Source of the DNA: Romanomermis culicivorax
Lineage: Eukaryota > Nematoda > Enoplea > Mermithida > Mermithidae
NCBI GenBank assembly: GCA_963922205.1
Contig: CAWUHX010000171.1
Coordinates: forward strand, 682,001 to 746,000
Length of the DNA stretch: 64,000 nucleotides
Direction of reading: 5' to 3'
Both the position numbers and the translations under genes were made by a program. The notes below the pieces were generated by a model, which saw nothing but the letters and a program-made list of their open reading frames with translations, did not search any database and was not told the DNA's origin. Shown here one piece after another: positions 45,630 through 57,134 of this stretch (position 1 is the first letter of the stretch; the number at the start of each line of letters is the position of its first letter).

Positions 45630-46370
45630 AAAATAAAAGCTTCTAGGGTGGCAAAAACTGAGATATATATAATTCAAATGTTGTTAAGTGCATTGTTTTC
45701 AGGATTAGTTCTTCGGGCCTTTCGAATCTTAAGTAAAATCAATGAATTGATTTGTTCTCTTCAAGAGTGTCACAACAAAAAATTTTCCATGAATTTCCAT
45801 AAAATAGTCACTTATACCATTAACACAAGGCTTATTGCAAATTTTCTTGGACTATGGAATTTCACTGTAATCCCCAAAGAGGCTTGTCATAACCATATAT
45901 AACCAATTTTTTTCTTGATTTTGTTGATGATGTCCTTTTTGTAAACACAATTAGTCATCCCTTGTGTTTACAATGATGAAAACCTCACAAACTTTTTGCT
46001 TAAGTTTAAGTTCTTGCTCCTCTTCGTGCAGGATGTCAGCTGTGGTCAGTTTATCAAAACTGTCAGCTGTGGTCAGTTTCTTCTACAACAGGTAGTATGT
46101 TGTAGGTTTGGACTATAAGGTTCACTTTTCTTTGTCCAAAACACAACAACATTATTCTCCATTACTGTAGGGGAAAAATGATATGTTTTATAGAGGTTCA
46201 CCCCTCATTAATTATGGTGACAACCTTGGAGGTCCGAATTTGACTACAGTAGCCAATGTCTACTAAGGCCTCCACTTTAAAGCTATAGATGTTCTTCGAA
46301 AAATTAAGCATTTGTAATGACACCAATTAGTGAGGTAGACGTAAAGCTTTCTAGATACATGAATTAAAAA
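45630..46370. other. Unassigned stretch
   Basis: A short direct repeat CTGTCAGCTGTGGTCAGTTT occurs around 46025-46080. Nothing else is recognised. Confidence 0.35.
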
Positions 46371-47350
46371 CCTGCAGTAAAACTTGAATGTTGTCTGGAC
46401 TTCTTCAAATCAATTGTTCTTTGCCCCTGATGCTTGAATTTTTCTTCCAGGGCCTGTTTGTTTTTCTGAAATAATAAAAAGGTAGAGAAAAAATGTTAAA
46501 TTGAAAAACTTTCTATTTTCACAGTTGTTCTGGGATATCTACTGTCACACGGCACCTAACTTAAGCATTTTATCGACCTGCTAAAATGTAACAGAAAATT
46601 GAGCCTCTAATTGTTAGACAAAACTATTTTCACCATCAATTCTTCTGCTGATTAACTTTTCAAGGCTTTCTTTTGCTTTTGTGTGGTTATAATTTCTTGG
46701 CCTTTAGCATTCAATTCCTGAGCCAAAATTTAACTCTACTCAGTGCCCATTAAGCTCAGTTTATCACCTCCTGAAGTAGTGCACAAAATTTAGTGTTTGA
46801 TTGTTAGTCCTAAAAACTTTTTCACCACTAATTCTTTTGCCAGTTTCATTTTCCAGGCTTTTGTTTGATTCTTCTACGTGTTAATGCTTTCACAGAGCAA
46901 TGCTATAATGTCATACCAAAAAACTAACAAGTGCATACTTTTGAAAATGTTTCCTTCTATGTATTAGTAGGTTCAAATTCCATTTTGTAAGTAGTTATGA
47001 TTTCTTACCAGTCATCATTTGATTTCTGAGCAAAAATTGACTGTAATCGAGGAATTGATTTAGCTTGTTTATCACTAACTGTAGTAACTCACTATTTTTT
47101 TTGTCTCATAATGCTTCCAACCTTCTGAAAACATATCTTCTTTTTAAATCTCACTTTTATCTAAATCTATGTCAGCAATATTCAATTTCTGGACAAATCC
47201 TACATCCAAGTACCCATTAATCTAATTATTACATCAGTACACTCAAGTAACCTTTTTTGGTGTTTTGCTGCTTTTTCAGGGTTGCTGTGAAATATCATTG
47301 TCAAAAATTAATTCGAGAAGTATTTTATGTCCTAAAAAATGACAAAATTA
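46370..47350. repeat. Repeat family E, copy 1
   Basis: About 1 kb aligning in direct orientation with 63015-64000. Shared words include TTGCCCCTGATGCTTGAA, GGCACCTAACTTAAGCATTT, ACTAACAAGTGCATACTTTT and AAATTAATAGACT. Non-coding on both strands. Confidence 0.65.
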
Positions 47351-47712
47351 ATAGACTGAAATACATATCATTCAAGACTTTGTATAGGCTTACTACTAAT
47401 TGGGCTCTTAGTTTCAGATCATGCAACAGTCTGCTTTTCTGGCATTTGTATTCAAATTTGAATTGACAAGCCACTTCTTTCAAAATTTTTTTGACTGACA
47501 AAATCTTCAAATTTTTAAAATTAACATACCACCTTAAAAACCAAATAAAGCCTAAGTAAACTTTGCTTCTGTCCCTCTTTGACAATGGATTTTTTACCTC
47601 ATCCCAAAATAATTAAACATCAAACACAAAATTACCTATAATCTGTCACTGAAACATGCATGCTAGGAATGAAGGGTATCAGGAAACAGATGATGTACAT
47701 ATACACGTCATA

Positions 47713-48639
47713 GGTTTTTAGCCAAATGCGCCAATGTCAATTGCACTTTCCCATTTGCGTCCTAGCCTATTGTGCGGATTTTCAAGTTCTCCATTTTTAT
47801 ATGCGCCCTATGCATTTGTGCCATGTGTATAATGTGCCAACTGCAATTGCACTTTTTGCAAATGCACCTTGGTGTTTCCATTCATCATAGAAAAAGTAAC
47901 GAATAAACCGCTGATAAAAAAAGTGACAAAGATGACTATTGTCTCCAGAAATTGTTTAGGAAGCATTTTTTGTACAGAATTTTTTTTGCAACATGTTCAT
48001 TTTTCTCAGACTTATGTAGTTATTCTATATCAGAGTTCATCTAATGCAAATGATTCTATGATCAGGTAATCCTGTGACCAGCACCTTCATAATTCAAATT
48101 TGTTGAGAAGCAGCAAAAGTAAACATTTGCTCCAAATCTTACAACTTGAGTTCGAAAGTCAAAATAAGCAAGACATAAATGTGTAGTTACATTATTTAAT
48201 ACGCCAAAGGATCAGCCAAATTATAAGCTATGCCAGTCATAAAACCAATAGCACTAATTTCACCCTGATCATACTGTAGCTTGAGTGTAAAAAATTCTGG
48301 AGTTCCAAATGGTACATAATTTCTTTCTGATAATTTACAACTCTGTGACTATGTGACTAGCTGTGTGGTCCTGTATGATTGTACAATAATAATTTACAAT
48401 GCTGTTTTTGCCTAGTTTGTGTTGTCTTCAATAATGATTACATTCCTCATTTGATACTATCTTTTCAGGGTCCAATTAAAATTATGGCGCGAATGACCAA
48501 TAGGCATTTGCAAACAGCACATTTAACACACGGCGCATTTGCTAATAGCAATATGACAATGGTGCATATGACATGTGGCGCATTGGGATCAGCCCAATTG
48601 GCGAAAGCCCATATGAAAAAAGTGCAATTGGCTACATCC
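47713..48639. mobile_element. Foldback-type element FB1
   Basis: The left array (47713-47885) and right array (48485-48639) carry the same short words in opposite orientation: GCCAATTG, TTTGCGCC/GGCGCATTTG, GCATTTGCAAA and AGTGCAATTG. The outer ends pair as GG...TAGCCAA(A/T)TGC. They are flanked by CACGTCATA (47704-47712) and CATGTCATA (48640-48648), a 9-bp target duplication with one mismatch. The 600-bp core is AT-rich and non-coding. This fits a Mutator- or foldback-like non-autonomous element. Confidence 0.6.
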
Positions 48640-49320
48640 CATGTCATATACTACATAAATAATGGCTTCAAATTCTGACATGACATGAACCATATGTCCA
48701 AATTTGTTTTTTGTTCACAGTGATTGTTCAATAAGGGCACAACATTTTTTCAAAAAGTGAATCAAACTTATTCTGCTGCTGTTCTAAAAATATTAAGTAG
48801 TGCTTTCTATAAAGGACAAGGATCTATGCAATGATGAAAAGATGTTTTTCTATAGATTTTCATGTTAATAAGCATATTTCAAATATCTAAACTTTATGTT
48901 CATGCCAGAAAAAACAAGGGAAAATATGCTTTTTCTGAACATCTTTGAATGGATAACATACAAAAAAAAATTATGTGGTTCCACATCTCCCCAAACGTAC
49001 CTATTTCTACTGCACATTTATTTCATACTCATGGATTTGTCATATGTTCTTTTGCAAACATCTAATGGCTGAAGAAATTCCTCATATGATGGACGATTTT
49101 CAAGGGCCAATTACATTTTGCACATATCTTTGTCAAATTGTTTTTCTTCATTAATGGCATCTGTATCTTCTCATATTTGTAGCTGATTCTCTTCACTAAA
49201 ATCTTCAGTTGTAAGTTTGTGTGAAGATACCTTTTGCCTCATCATCCATTAGTGCATTTTCATTCTTTGCTTCAATCATACATAGAAATAAGTACATGCA
49301 CACTGTGCTGTTTCATGCTG

Positions 49321-49626
49321 TCAAATTTTCATTCAATTTTTCGACAACATTTTCTAATTGCACGATGTCAGATAATGTCGAAACGTATTTATGGAGTTTT
49401 TCTTCAATCAAACTGGTCAAGCATCCGGAAAATAGATTGAAAACGTTCTTAGAAATCAGAATCTTAGAAATCTTAGAAATAGAAAATCAGAATGATTCTT
49501 AAACAACAGCGATGTTGATAGGGCACAAATTCAGACCTAGTGTAAAACTTGCTGCACGGTTGTGTCTCTAGAAATAATGCGAAATGAAAGAAAACCCCAA
49601 AAAGAAAAAAATTCGCATCCATACAC
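49321..49626. repeat. Left flank of an 1.1-kb duplication
   Basis: The flank before the hAT element matches 58145-58440 with few differences (CGACAACATTTTCTAATTGC, GTCAAGCATCCGGAAAATAG, CTTGCTGCACGGTTGTGTCT). The duplication therefore includes host-side sequence. Confidence 0.7.
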
Positions 49627-49639
49627 TAGAGATGTATCG

Positions 49640-49825
49640 GGTCCAAAATTTTACGAAAATCGGGTCCGGGTCCGGGTCCAAAATTTTAAGAATATCGGAT
49701 CCGGGTCCGGGTCCGGGTCCAAAATTTTGAGAATATCGGGTCCGGGTCCAAAATTTTGAGAATATTGGGTCCGGGTCCAGCAAAATGGTCGGGTAATTTT
49801 GGGTCCTATTTCGGGTCCCGGTCCA
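49640..49825. repeat. GGGTCC minisatellite (left array)
   Basis: Repeats of CGGGTCCGGGTCC alternate with AAAATTTTGAGAATAT. A matching array sits near the right end (51400-51500) and in the duplicated copy at 58450-58640. Confidence 0.75.
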
Positions 49826-50109
49826 TTATATTTTTACGCATGCTGCGCTATTTTGTGGTCAGTCTCATATTTTGTGGTCAGTCTCATATTTTGTGGTCAG
49901 TCGCTGGTCAGTCTCATAGTGATCTAAACAATAAATTTCTATTTGTTACTTTTCATATTATAGTAAATATTTGATGTGTCATTACATTCTTCAATGTGAG
50001 TATTTGATTCATTGTTTTTTTTAGCATTTTGCAAGCCATGGCTTGTTGGACTGACAAAATGGCTTGTAGAATTTTAGTCCAACTAGCCAAAATGGCTTGT
50101 CAGAATTTT

Positions 50110-50960
50110 TTGAGTCATGTGTTTGATCATATCGGATACAGAAAAGATGCATTTTGCTGCATTTTAGAAGGTCATAATCACAAAATTTTCCAGCGCTTCG
50201 CGTCGGCTATAACTTAAATAAGCATTATAATTTATTTCGTAGCTCAGGTGCTGCTTCTAACATGTCTACCTTCAATTATCATTTAATCTTCAATAGTTTT
50301 AATTATCTTAAATGTATTATCTCATGTTTTAATTGGTAATCTTCTATATTTCATCTTGATATTTAATGAAGATTCACATTTTTCCCTTGACACATTTTTT
50401 GAGAAAGATCAATACATCAAGTCTGAAAATTTTTTGAAGTGATTATTCCTTTCTCAATGTAAAATCAATCCAAAAGCTTCATGGAAGTAGTTTTCGGAAA
50501 TTTCTACTCTTCTTATATCTTTTTAGCCAAGTTCATTAGAGTGTGTGAATAAATTAATGGTTTTAAAATTTTTCAAACATAAAATTCCAGAAATTACGAC
50601 CTTTGAACAGAAAATTCGAAACTAATTCCTCAAATAAGCGGTTGAAAAATTGATTTTCCAGCATCACAGAATGTCAATACCCAAAAAAATTTTTCAGCGT
50701 TTCAGGCAGGAAAGATTAATAGCTTTTTTGGGCTCTCACTTGTCACCATAGAGGACTTGATCATCGATTTCTCATGTAATTCAAAGTCATTATGTTCTTG
50801 GATAGTTTGCTGGAAAATTTTTTCCACAATGCTTGTAGATTAGACTTCGATCAAACTGAAAAATTTCAAATGTTCCCTGAATTTTAATGAATTAACGGCT
50901 CTAAAATGTTATTGAATAAATGTTGAATGACATATCTTTTTTGATCGATCGCCATGATGC
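50110..50960 (-). repeat. Interspersed repeat family C, copy C2 (inverted)
   Basis: Read on the minus strand it matches C1 and C4: CGCGAAGCGCTGGAAAATTT, the GTAGACATGTTAGAAGCAGC region, and later TGGAAAATCAATTTTTCAAC. Nested in the hAT element. Confidence 0.6.
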
Positions 50961-51134
50961 TCAATATATGCATTTCTTTAAAAAATAATCTAGCATTGGA
51001 ATTTATTCACCTATACTGATATTATAAAATTGGCTTGCAAAATTTGGAATGGCTTGTAAAATTTAAGGTCAACAAGCCACTTGGCTTGTGACTTGTAGGT
51101 CAAAAAAACCCTGATTTGATTTCAGCTGAATTAC

Positions 51135-51360
51135 TATAGTTTATTTTTAATAAACTACTTCTAAATTCAAAAATGACAAAAAACCAATACTGTTAAATTG
51201 TTCACATGAAGGTTTTACTGTATGATTTTTCATTCAGAAAATTGTTGAAGGCTAGTTGTATAAATCCACAGATTTTTAGCTCTATGTGAGTTATGGTTTG
51301 GCAAAAGCCAAAAAGTTCCATTTTTCTAATTCAGAAGCATTTTCGGAAAAATAGACTATA
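51135..51360. mobile_element. MITE family G, copy 4 (nested)
   Basis: TATAGTTTATTTTTAATAAA at the left and GCATTTTCGGAAAAATAGAC plus TATA at the right. The interior resembles 2667-2908. It lies inside the hAT element, so it predates or coincides with that element's mobility. Confidence 0.5.
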
Positions 51361-51795
51361 TATATTATACATCAGACCCGAATCAAAATTGTGATAATTT
51401 TTTCCGGTCCGGGTCCGGGTCCAAAATTTTAGAAACATCGGGTCCGGGTCCAAAATTTTGAGAATATTGGGTCCGGGTCCGGGTCCAGCAAAATGGTCGG
51501 GTAATTTCGGGTCGGGGTACCCGATACATCTCTACCATACACTACTCACCACCATGTTTTACATAGGACATGTTTAAGGCCTTATGCACGTTTAGTTAAA
51601 ATGATATTCGATGCTAAGCGAGATTGGTACTGAATGGTAATCACAATTGTGTTCTAGGGATTTATATGAATAATGCAATTTTTCTTCTTTCATTTTCTAT
51701 GTATTTATTGTGGTTTTTCTTTTTTTTCATTACTAACTATCATGAGTGACTTATCAAGAAAAAAGGAAATCTTCCATAAATTTAATGTAAAAGTG

Positions 51796-52272
51796 CATGA
51801 CCCGACAATTGAGCGCCGGACAATTGAGTGCTGACAACTGAGCGCCAGACAACTGAGCGCTGTGACAATTGAGTGCCGAGACAACTGAGCGCCGAGACAA
51901 TTGAGCGCCAGACAACTGAGCGCCAACAACTGACCGCCGTGGCTTAGGCTTATGTTTATGCTTAGGCTTAGGCTTAGGCTTATGTTTAGGCTTAGGCTTA
52001 GGCTTAGGCTTATGTTTAGGCTTAGGCTTAGGCTTAGGCTTAGGCTCAGGCTTAGGCCTCAGTAAATGAAAAAAACGCTCAATTATAATGCATTAAATAG
52101 TCGGTGCTCAGTTGTCGGCGCTCAAATGTCTGATGCTCAGTTGTAGGCGCTCAAATGTCTCGCGCTCAGTTGTCACGGTGCTCAGTTGTCACAGCGCTCA
52201 ATTGTCCGGCGCTCAGTTGTCAGCGCTCAATTGTCGGCGCTCATTTGTCGGGCGCTCAATTGTCGGTGCACC
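51796..52272. mobile_element. Foldback element FB2 with telomere-repeat core
   Basis: Flanked by perfect 9-bp duplications GTAAAAGTG (51787-51795 and 52273-52281). The left arm has about nine GACAATTGAGCGCC-type units, and the right arm has about a dozen units in reverse orientation (GGCGCTCAATTGTC). The arms enclose a 114-bp TTAGGC array. Outer ends pair as CCGACAATTGAGCGCC. There is no coding. The 9-bp duplication and repetitive arms suggest a Mutator- or foldback-type element. Confidence 0.75.
51944..52057 (+). repeat. Interstitial TTAGGC array, 19 hexamers
   Basis: Fourteen exact TTAGGC units plus TTATGT (three), TTATGC and TCAGGC, all in register. TTAGGC is the canonical nematode telomere repeat. 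Here it forms the core of FB2. Confidence 0.85.
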
Positions 52273-52289
52273 GTAAAAGTGAATAGCAT

Positions 52290-52440
52290 CACATCTCCTG
52301 TAACTATTAAGGGACCACGGTTCTGCCGTGGCTCCTTTTGTCCAAAACTCGGAGTAAACTCAAGGCGAACCTGCATGCTGTCTAACGTCTACAGTGATCT
52401 TCATCTGAAGGGTCCAGTTTCTCAGAATTATCTTTAAATT
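52290..52440. other. G+C-richer patch with CCACGG hairpin
   Basis: CCACGG-TTCTG-CCGTGG is a perfect 6-bp stem. The surrounding 150 bases are richer in G+C than neighbours. Function unknown. Confidence 0.3.
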
Positions 52441-52913
52441 ACAAGTGATGGATGTTGTAACGGAAACAATTTGGGCTAGACTGATATCAGCGAAGATTTG
52501 TGTGCAACTGTACAATTAAGTATGAAATGAGAATGATTCATTCAAACTATTACCTGTTCTAAGAACTGACACTAGAATTCTAATTTACCAACATCTCTTG
52601 CTGGTTGGAATGACTATTGTTCATTATTGACTGCAACAAGCATTTTTTACTGTATTCATTCTGTGTAAAACAGAATAGTGTTTCTAGATTAATACAATAA
52701 GATTGATTGAAGATTCCTTATTTTCATTCATCACAACAAACTATCAAAGAAGGGACCTGAACGTAGCTAAAAACAGCAGCCATTTGTTTTGATGCTGCTG
52801 AATGAAGAAAGTGTTTGAATATAACAAGGCTGAAACACATGGTGAGCACCATTTAAAAATATTGGCAAGTTTAAGGGTTTTCTCAAACAGTGACTAGCGC
52901 TTCAACACGACAG

Positions 52914-54487
52914 TTAATACAGCCCATAGACTATTCCAACATACAGAGTCTGTTTGGCCACATCTTCCAACTGCTCTTGAGCCTTCACTGCGTTAGGTCG
53001 TTTTAGTACACAGAGGGTGAAAATTACGGCCAAATTTTGACTAGACATTCGATTAACTTCCAAATGATGAGCCACTCGAGCCAAATGGTACATTAAAGGA
53101 TCGAAAACGTTTCTATTCGCCTTAGGCAATAATTCAATCATAGCATAAATGCAACGTAAACGTTCTTTTTGGTCTTCTACTTCAGTGGAAAAAATGTCTG
53201 GGTGTAAAATGCATAAATTAAAATTTTGTTATATTCATTTTGCCTCCTATTAAAAAGAAACGGAATACTGTAGAAAATTTGCCTGAAAATAAAATCTATC
53301 CAATTTCTCAGTCTTTTCCCTGACTAATACCAAATAGGCCCCACAAAGTTTTGACTTCTGAATGTCTAAAACATTACTCATCAAAAAAAATTTCCAGTTT
53401 TGTTTTAAATTGCTAACTTAAACTAACCGGCGACGCTGAGGAAATTTTTGTACAAATCAAACGTCAATAACGGTTCGTTCAATTCTCAAAAAAAACGATT
53501 TAATGAGACTGGCCATTGCCTTAACAGGAATGTCATCGAAATTCAATGCATCAAAGTCTGAAAATTATTCATAAATTTTAAACTCTCCTTGTATTTTAGA
53601 ACGGTAAAAAACCAGAGATGAACCGTAGAAAATGATACTGAGAAATTCTGCAACCAGTCAAAAATTAACACACTCCAAGGCAGCAAAACGAAAATTGATG
53701 GCAAGATTTTTCTTTCCGTTTAAAATTTGAGAGAATGCTTTAGGTACCAATTGGATCGAAAGCAATTTAAATGTAAAAATGATTTTCAGTCTTTCAGTAG
53801 TGCTCATTCATAGTAAACCAATACTTTCTAATGTCAAATTTTACTTCATTCCATAAAAATCTGGTTATATTCTGCAACATAGGCTCATTGTAAGAAAATA
53901 ATTCATCGCCAATGAAAACTGAACGAATCAAACGGTGGAAGTAAGGTTTTATGAGCTACAGTCGATAATTTTGGTAATCATAAAAGCACTATTTCAGTGA
54001 AAATTTCTACCTTTTCCATTCGGAATCTTCAGCGGTTATTTCACTTCAACTTTGTCAATTTATACAATCTGGCAAAAACAATCTATGAAAAGGTACAAGA
54101 ATGGATAATTTTGTATTCAGAAAAACCAACCAGTGTGAATTTCTGAAATTTACGTAATTCAGAAACATGGTACTAGATTTATTTTGCCGTCGAAAGTGAG
54201 TGACTTGAATTTCAGATCTTCCCTAGTTACTGTAAAGCTTTGGTACTTTTAGGGGAACCATTTCTTAGACCACCATGTATACAGTATGTTTACCTTCTGT
54301 CGATTCGATGACTCGTCTCAAATGTTTGGACCTGAGCGATAGCACCACACTTCCTATACAAGCCTTCGCAAAATAAGCCATGCACTTCGATGTAGATGAG
54401 CAATTTTTCCAGAACCCTTGGTATGTTGCTCTCTTTGTCGATTAAAGATGTAAGATCGGCTCCAAAAACCCTGCCGCGACCAACATA
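52914..54487 (-). pseudogene. RhoGAP domain, myosin-IX-like, three exons with two frameshifts
   Basis: Exons are 54294-54487, 53428-53557 and 52914-53179 (minus), with introns of 736 and 248 nt and GT..AG ends. Phases join correctly (1 and 1). Exon 1 has RVFGADLTSLIDKESNIPRV and the arginine-finger motif EGLYRKCG. Exon 2 has FDALNFDDIPVKAMASLIKS and then, in a shifted frame, ELNEPLLTFDLYKNFLSVAG. Exon 3 has CIYAMIELLPKANRNVFDPL and NRMSSQNLAVIFTLCVLKRP, with the conserved Asn, but Leu where the family has Pro. RhoGAP domains speed GTP hydrolysis by Rho GTPases. The pattern is closest to myosin IX (HUM-7 type). One extra base near 54332 and a two-base loss near 53488 break the frame. Motor and C1 exons were not found upstream, so this is a fragment, or the breaks are assembly errors. 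Confidence 0.75.
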
Positions 54488-54599
54488 CTGAAATTCATAA
54501 TGAAAAATTGACCAATAATGATAAGCAAACTTTCCAAATATATAGTTTGTTTTTTGGTACATTTCTCTAAGATTCTCATTACTACGCACTCCACGTTAT

Positions 54600-56330
54600 A
54601 ACTTGAATAATCCTCACCTTTAATCAGTCAATATCAATTTTCGCAATTTTTGTCTTTACGGATGATCAATTGGTGAAAGTTGGATTGGGGTTTTTAAACT
54701 CCGTAGCACAAAATTAGCAAAAAATGAGAACTTACCACATTGTCATGGGGAAGAGATTTTCCCCAGGGCTGTGATAACTTTTGGCAACATTTTTTATGGC
54801 AGCTTATTCTACAACCTAGAATAATAGATATAAAATATTAATAAACATAAACAACCAGGAAACACATTTTTTTTGCATAGCTCACCAAACAAACTAAACA
54901 AAAAAATGCCCACACTGCTCAAAATGGTGTTATGCAAATTTTCATTCTTTGTCACTTAGGGCTAGGCAGTGCATGGCGTTTTCCAGGTTGCCATTTGGGC
55001 TTGACAACACTGCCTGACAGAAAATCGATAAATTTTCACCCTTGTTAATCCCTTTGGATCATTTTTAGAATATACTGTAGGGAAAAAATGTTGGGAATTA
55101 AGTGCTTTTTGTGCCAAAACATGTTTTTCGGTGCAAAGAAATTTGGAATGGCACAAAAAATTTTGAGTCGCTGTGACAATTGACACAAATTTTTTTGGCT
55201 GGTCAAACATCAAATTTCCCTGATTTTTAGACGTTTTAGCCTAGGGAGGGGCTGAAAATGCAAAAAATATCGTTGCTTCACTCCAAGTTAATATAAGAAT
55301 TTTAATTACTTGCATACCTGTAATTGGGGGGGGAGGTTGTAGTGGGGACCCCCGCCCTTAACTTGGTGGAACCCTATATCCAAATGTTGGGACCCCCAGC
55401 CCCAACTTGGTCAACCCTATACCTAACTTCCCACACTCGGAAAAATTGGAAAAAATGAGGAAAACAGTGGCTTATTTGGCCTTTTTGGGGAAATTTTCGA
55501 AATTTTTCTGACTTTTTTGGAGTTTTTTCGACCCCCCAAAAAGTTTTGGAAATGTTGGACCCCCACCCGATTAAGTAACATATTTGTATGATCGCAACAG
55601 ACTTAGATTGTCAATGACTGATGAATAAATAGAAATTGTCAACTTCCTCGGTTCATTTAGTAGTATTGGGAACTGAAAGTTTTCTTTTTGGTGTCTGATT
55701 TGAAGAGACAAATTGATATTCTTGGTAAAATTTTTCAGCCAAAAATTTACGCAAATTATAGACATCCTTAATTCAATCTTTACAACTTTGTTAGGAAGAA
55801 ATTTGCCGATATAAGCTATCATCTGAAAAATTGTTCAAAAATCACCTAATCCTCGCAGCATCGTTCGATTTCTTTTCAAATTGTTAAACTGTTTTCTCGA
55901 TCCGTTTCACTGACCTGATTGAATAAAATAGGGTTGGCATGATTTTTATGAAAATTACTGCGGCATGTATCATGAGGTTTTTTTGCACAGCCCAGGTTGC
56001 AATGTGCAACTTAGGGGAAACTTGTTTTGCACAGATAAATTTTTGATTGCTTGCTCTAAAATCAATAATTGCTCACTCTGTCTAGAATGAGTAAATTAGC
56101 TTAATTTTATCGGAAAAAAACAGTTTTCTTATTTTTCATTCGATTCGTGTCGGTTTTATTCTTTCAAAATCCTATTTTCTGAGTTATGGAGAAAAAAATG
56201 AAAAAGTTGGTATTAGTAACTTGTTCAGCATGTAGCACCCAAAATTTCTTCAGGATTTTGATATTGAAGAACGCTGGAAAATGAATCTTTTCAAGGTTTA
56301 TTTCCTAGACAGGTTTTAATTTCACAAAAA
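54600..56330. other. Unassigned stretch with a G/C homopolymer patch
   Basis: At 55325-55570 there is a run of eight Gs and repeated GGGACCCCC(G/A)GCCC blocks, then GACCCCC blocks. Otherwise AT-rich. No upstream exons of the RhoGAP gene were recognised. Confidence 0.35.
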
Positions 56331-56339
56331 ATGTGTCAA

Positions 56340-56765
56340 GGAAGAAACATAAATTTTTATTAAATGCCAAGATAAAGAATTTAAGATTGCCAATTAAAAC
56401 ATGAGATAATAACGTTTAAAATGATGGAAACTGTTATAGATTAAATTAAGTGAAGGTAGACATGCTAATAACACCACCTGAGCTGCGTAATACAGAATAA
56501 CAATAATTAAAGTTAAACCTCGAGTGATGCGCCGAAAAATTTTGAGATTGGGACCTCCTAAAATGCATTTTTTCAACATGAAAACGCCAAATTTCCTTCC
56601 ACATTTGTGGAAAGACCTCAAAATTTTTTTCCACATTCTTGATTTTTTCCCACATTATAGTGCAAATGTGGAGAAAAAAAAGTGGTTCTGGGCACTGTTT
56701 TTTTCACCCGGGCCTTTTCCCCAAATGGGGAAAGGGATCAAAAAATTTTCCCTATTTTCCTGAAG
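56340..56765 (+). repeat. Interspersed repeat family C, copy C3 (partial)
   Basis: Shares AACATGAGATAATAACGTT, GAAGGTAGACATGCTAATAA and GCGCCGAAAAATTTTGAGAT with C4. It ends in the CCCCAAATGGGG palindromic tail. Confidence 0.6.
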
Positions 56766-57134
56766 TCGTTTTTTTCACTTAAAAATGCTCACAGACGATT
56801 TTTTTAGGTGTTTTTGAGCCTTTTCAAGCCTGCTGGTGTTTTTAGACCCGTTAATTCATTAAAACTGAGGAAAAAATTGAAATTTTAGAGTTCAAAGTTT
56901 AATCTACAAGCAGCATTGGAACAAATTTTCAAACAAACTATCCGAAAGCATAATGACTTTGAGAATTACATTAAAATCGATGGTTAGGTTCTCTATGATG
57001 ACAAGTGAGAACTCAAAATGGATGTTAATCTTTCCGGCGTGAAGCGCCGGAAAAATTTTTCAGGTATTGATTTTCTGCGACACTGGAAAATCAATTTTCC
57101 GAACATTTATTCCAAGAATTAGGGCAGGAATTTA

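Larger units (their letters stand above)
49627..51534. mobile_element. Complete non-autonomous hAT-type element
   Basis: Ends TAGAGATGTATCGGGT and ACCCGATACATCTCTA form perfect 16-bp inverted repeats. They are flanked on both sides by the 8-bp duplication CCATACAC (49619-49626 and 51535-51542). The TAGAG-type tip and 8-bp duplication fit the hAT superfamily. Inside are GGGTCC-rich arrays next to both ends, an inverted family C copy (50110-50960) and MITE G copy 4 (51135-51360). No transposase frame is present. Confidence 0.75.

Noticed and set aside
49568..49783. Gene encoding DPDP/GPGP-rich protein
   Set aside because: The frame is a by-product of the GGGTCC minisatellite.
51944..52057. True chromosome end or fusion point
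   Set aside because: The array lies inside a short element with target duplications and unrelated sequence continues on both sides.
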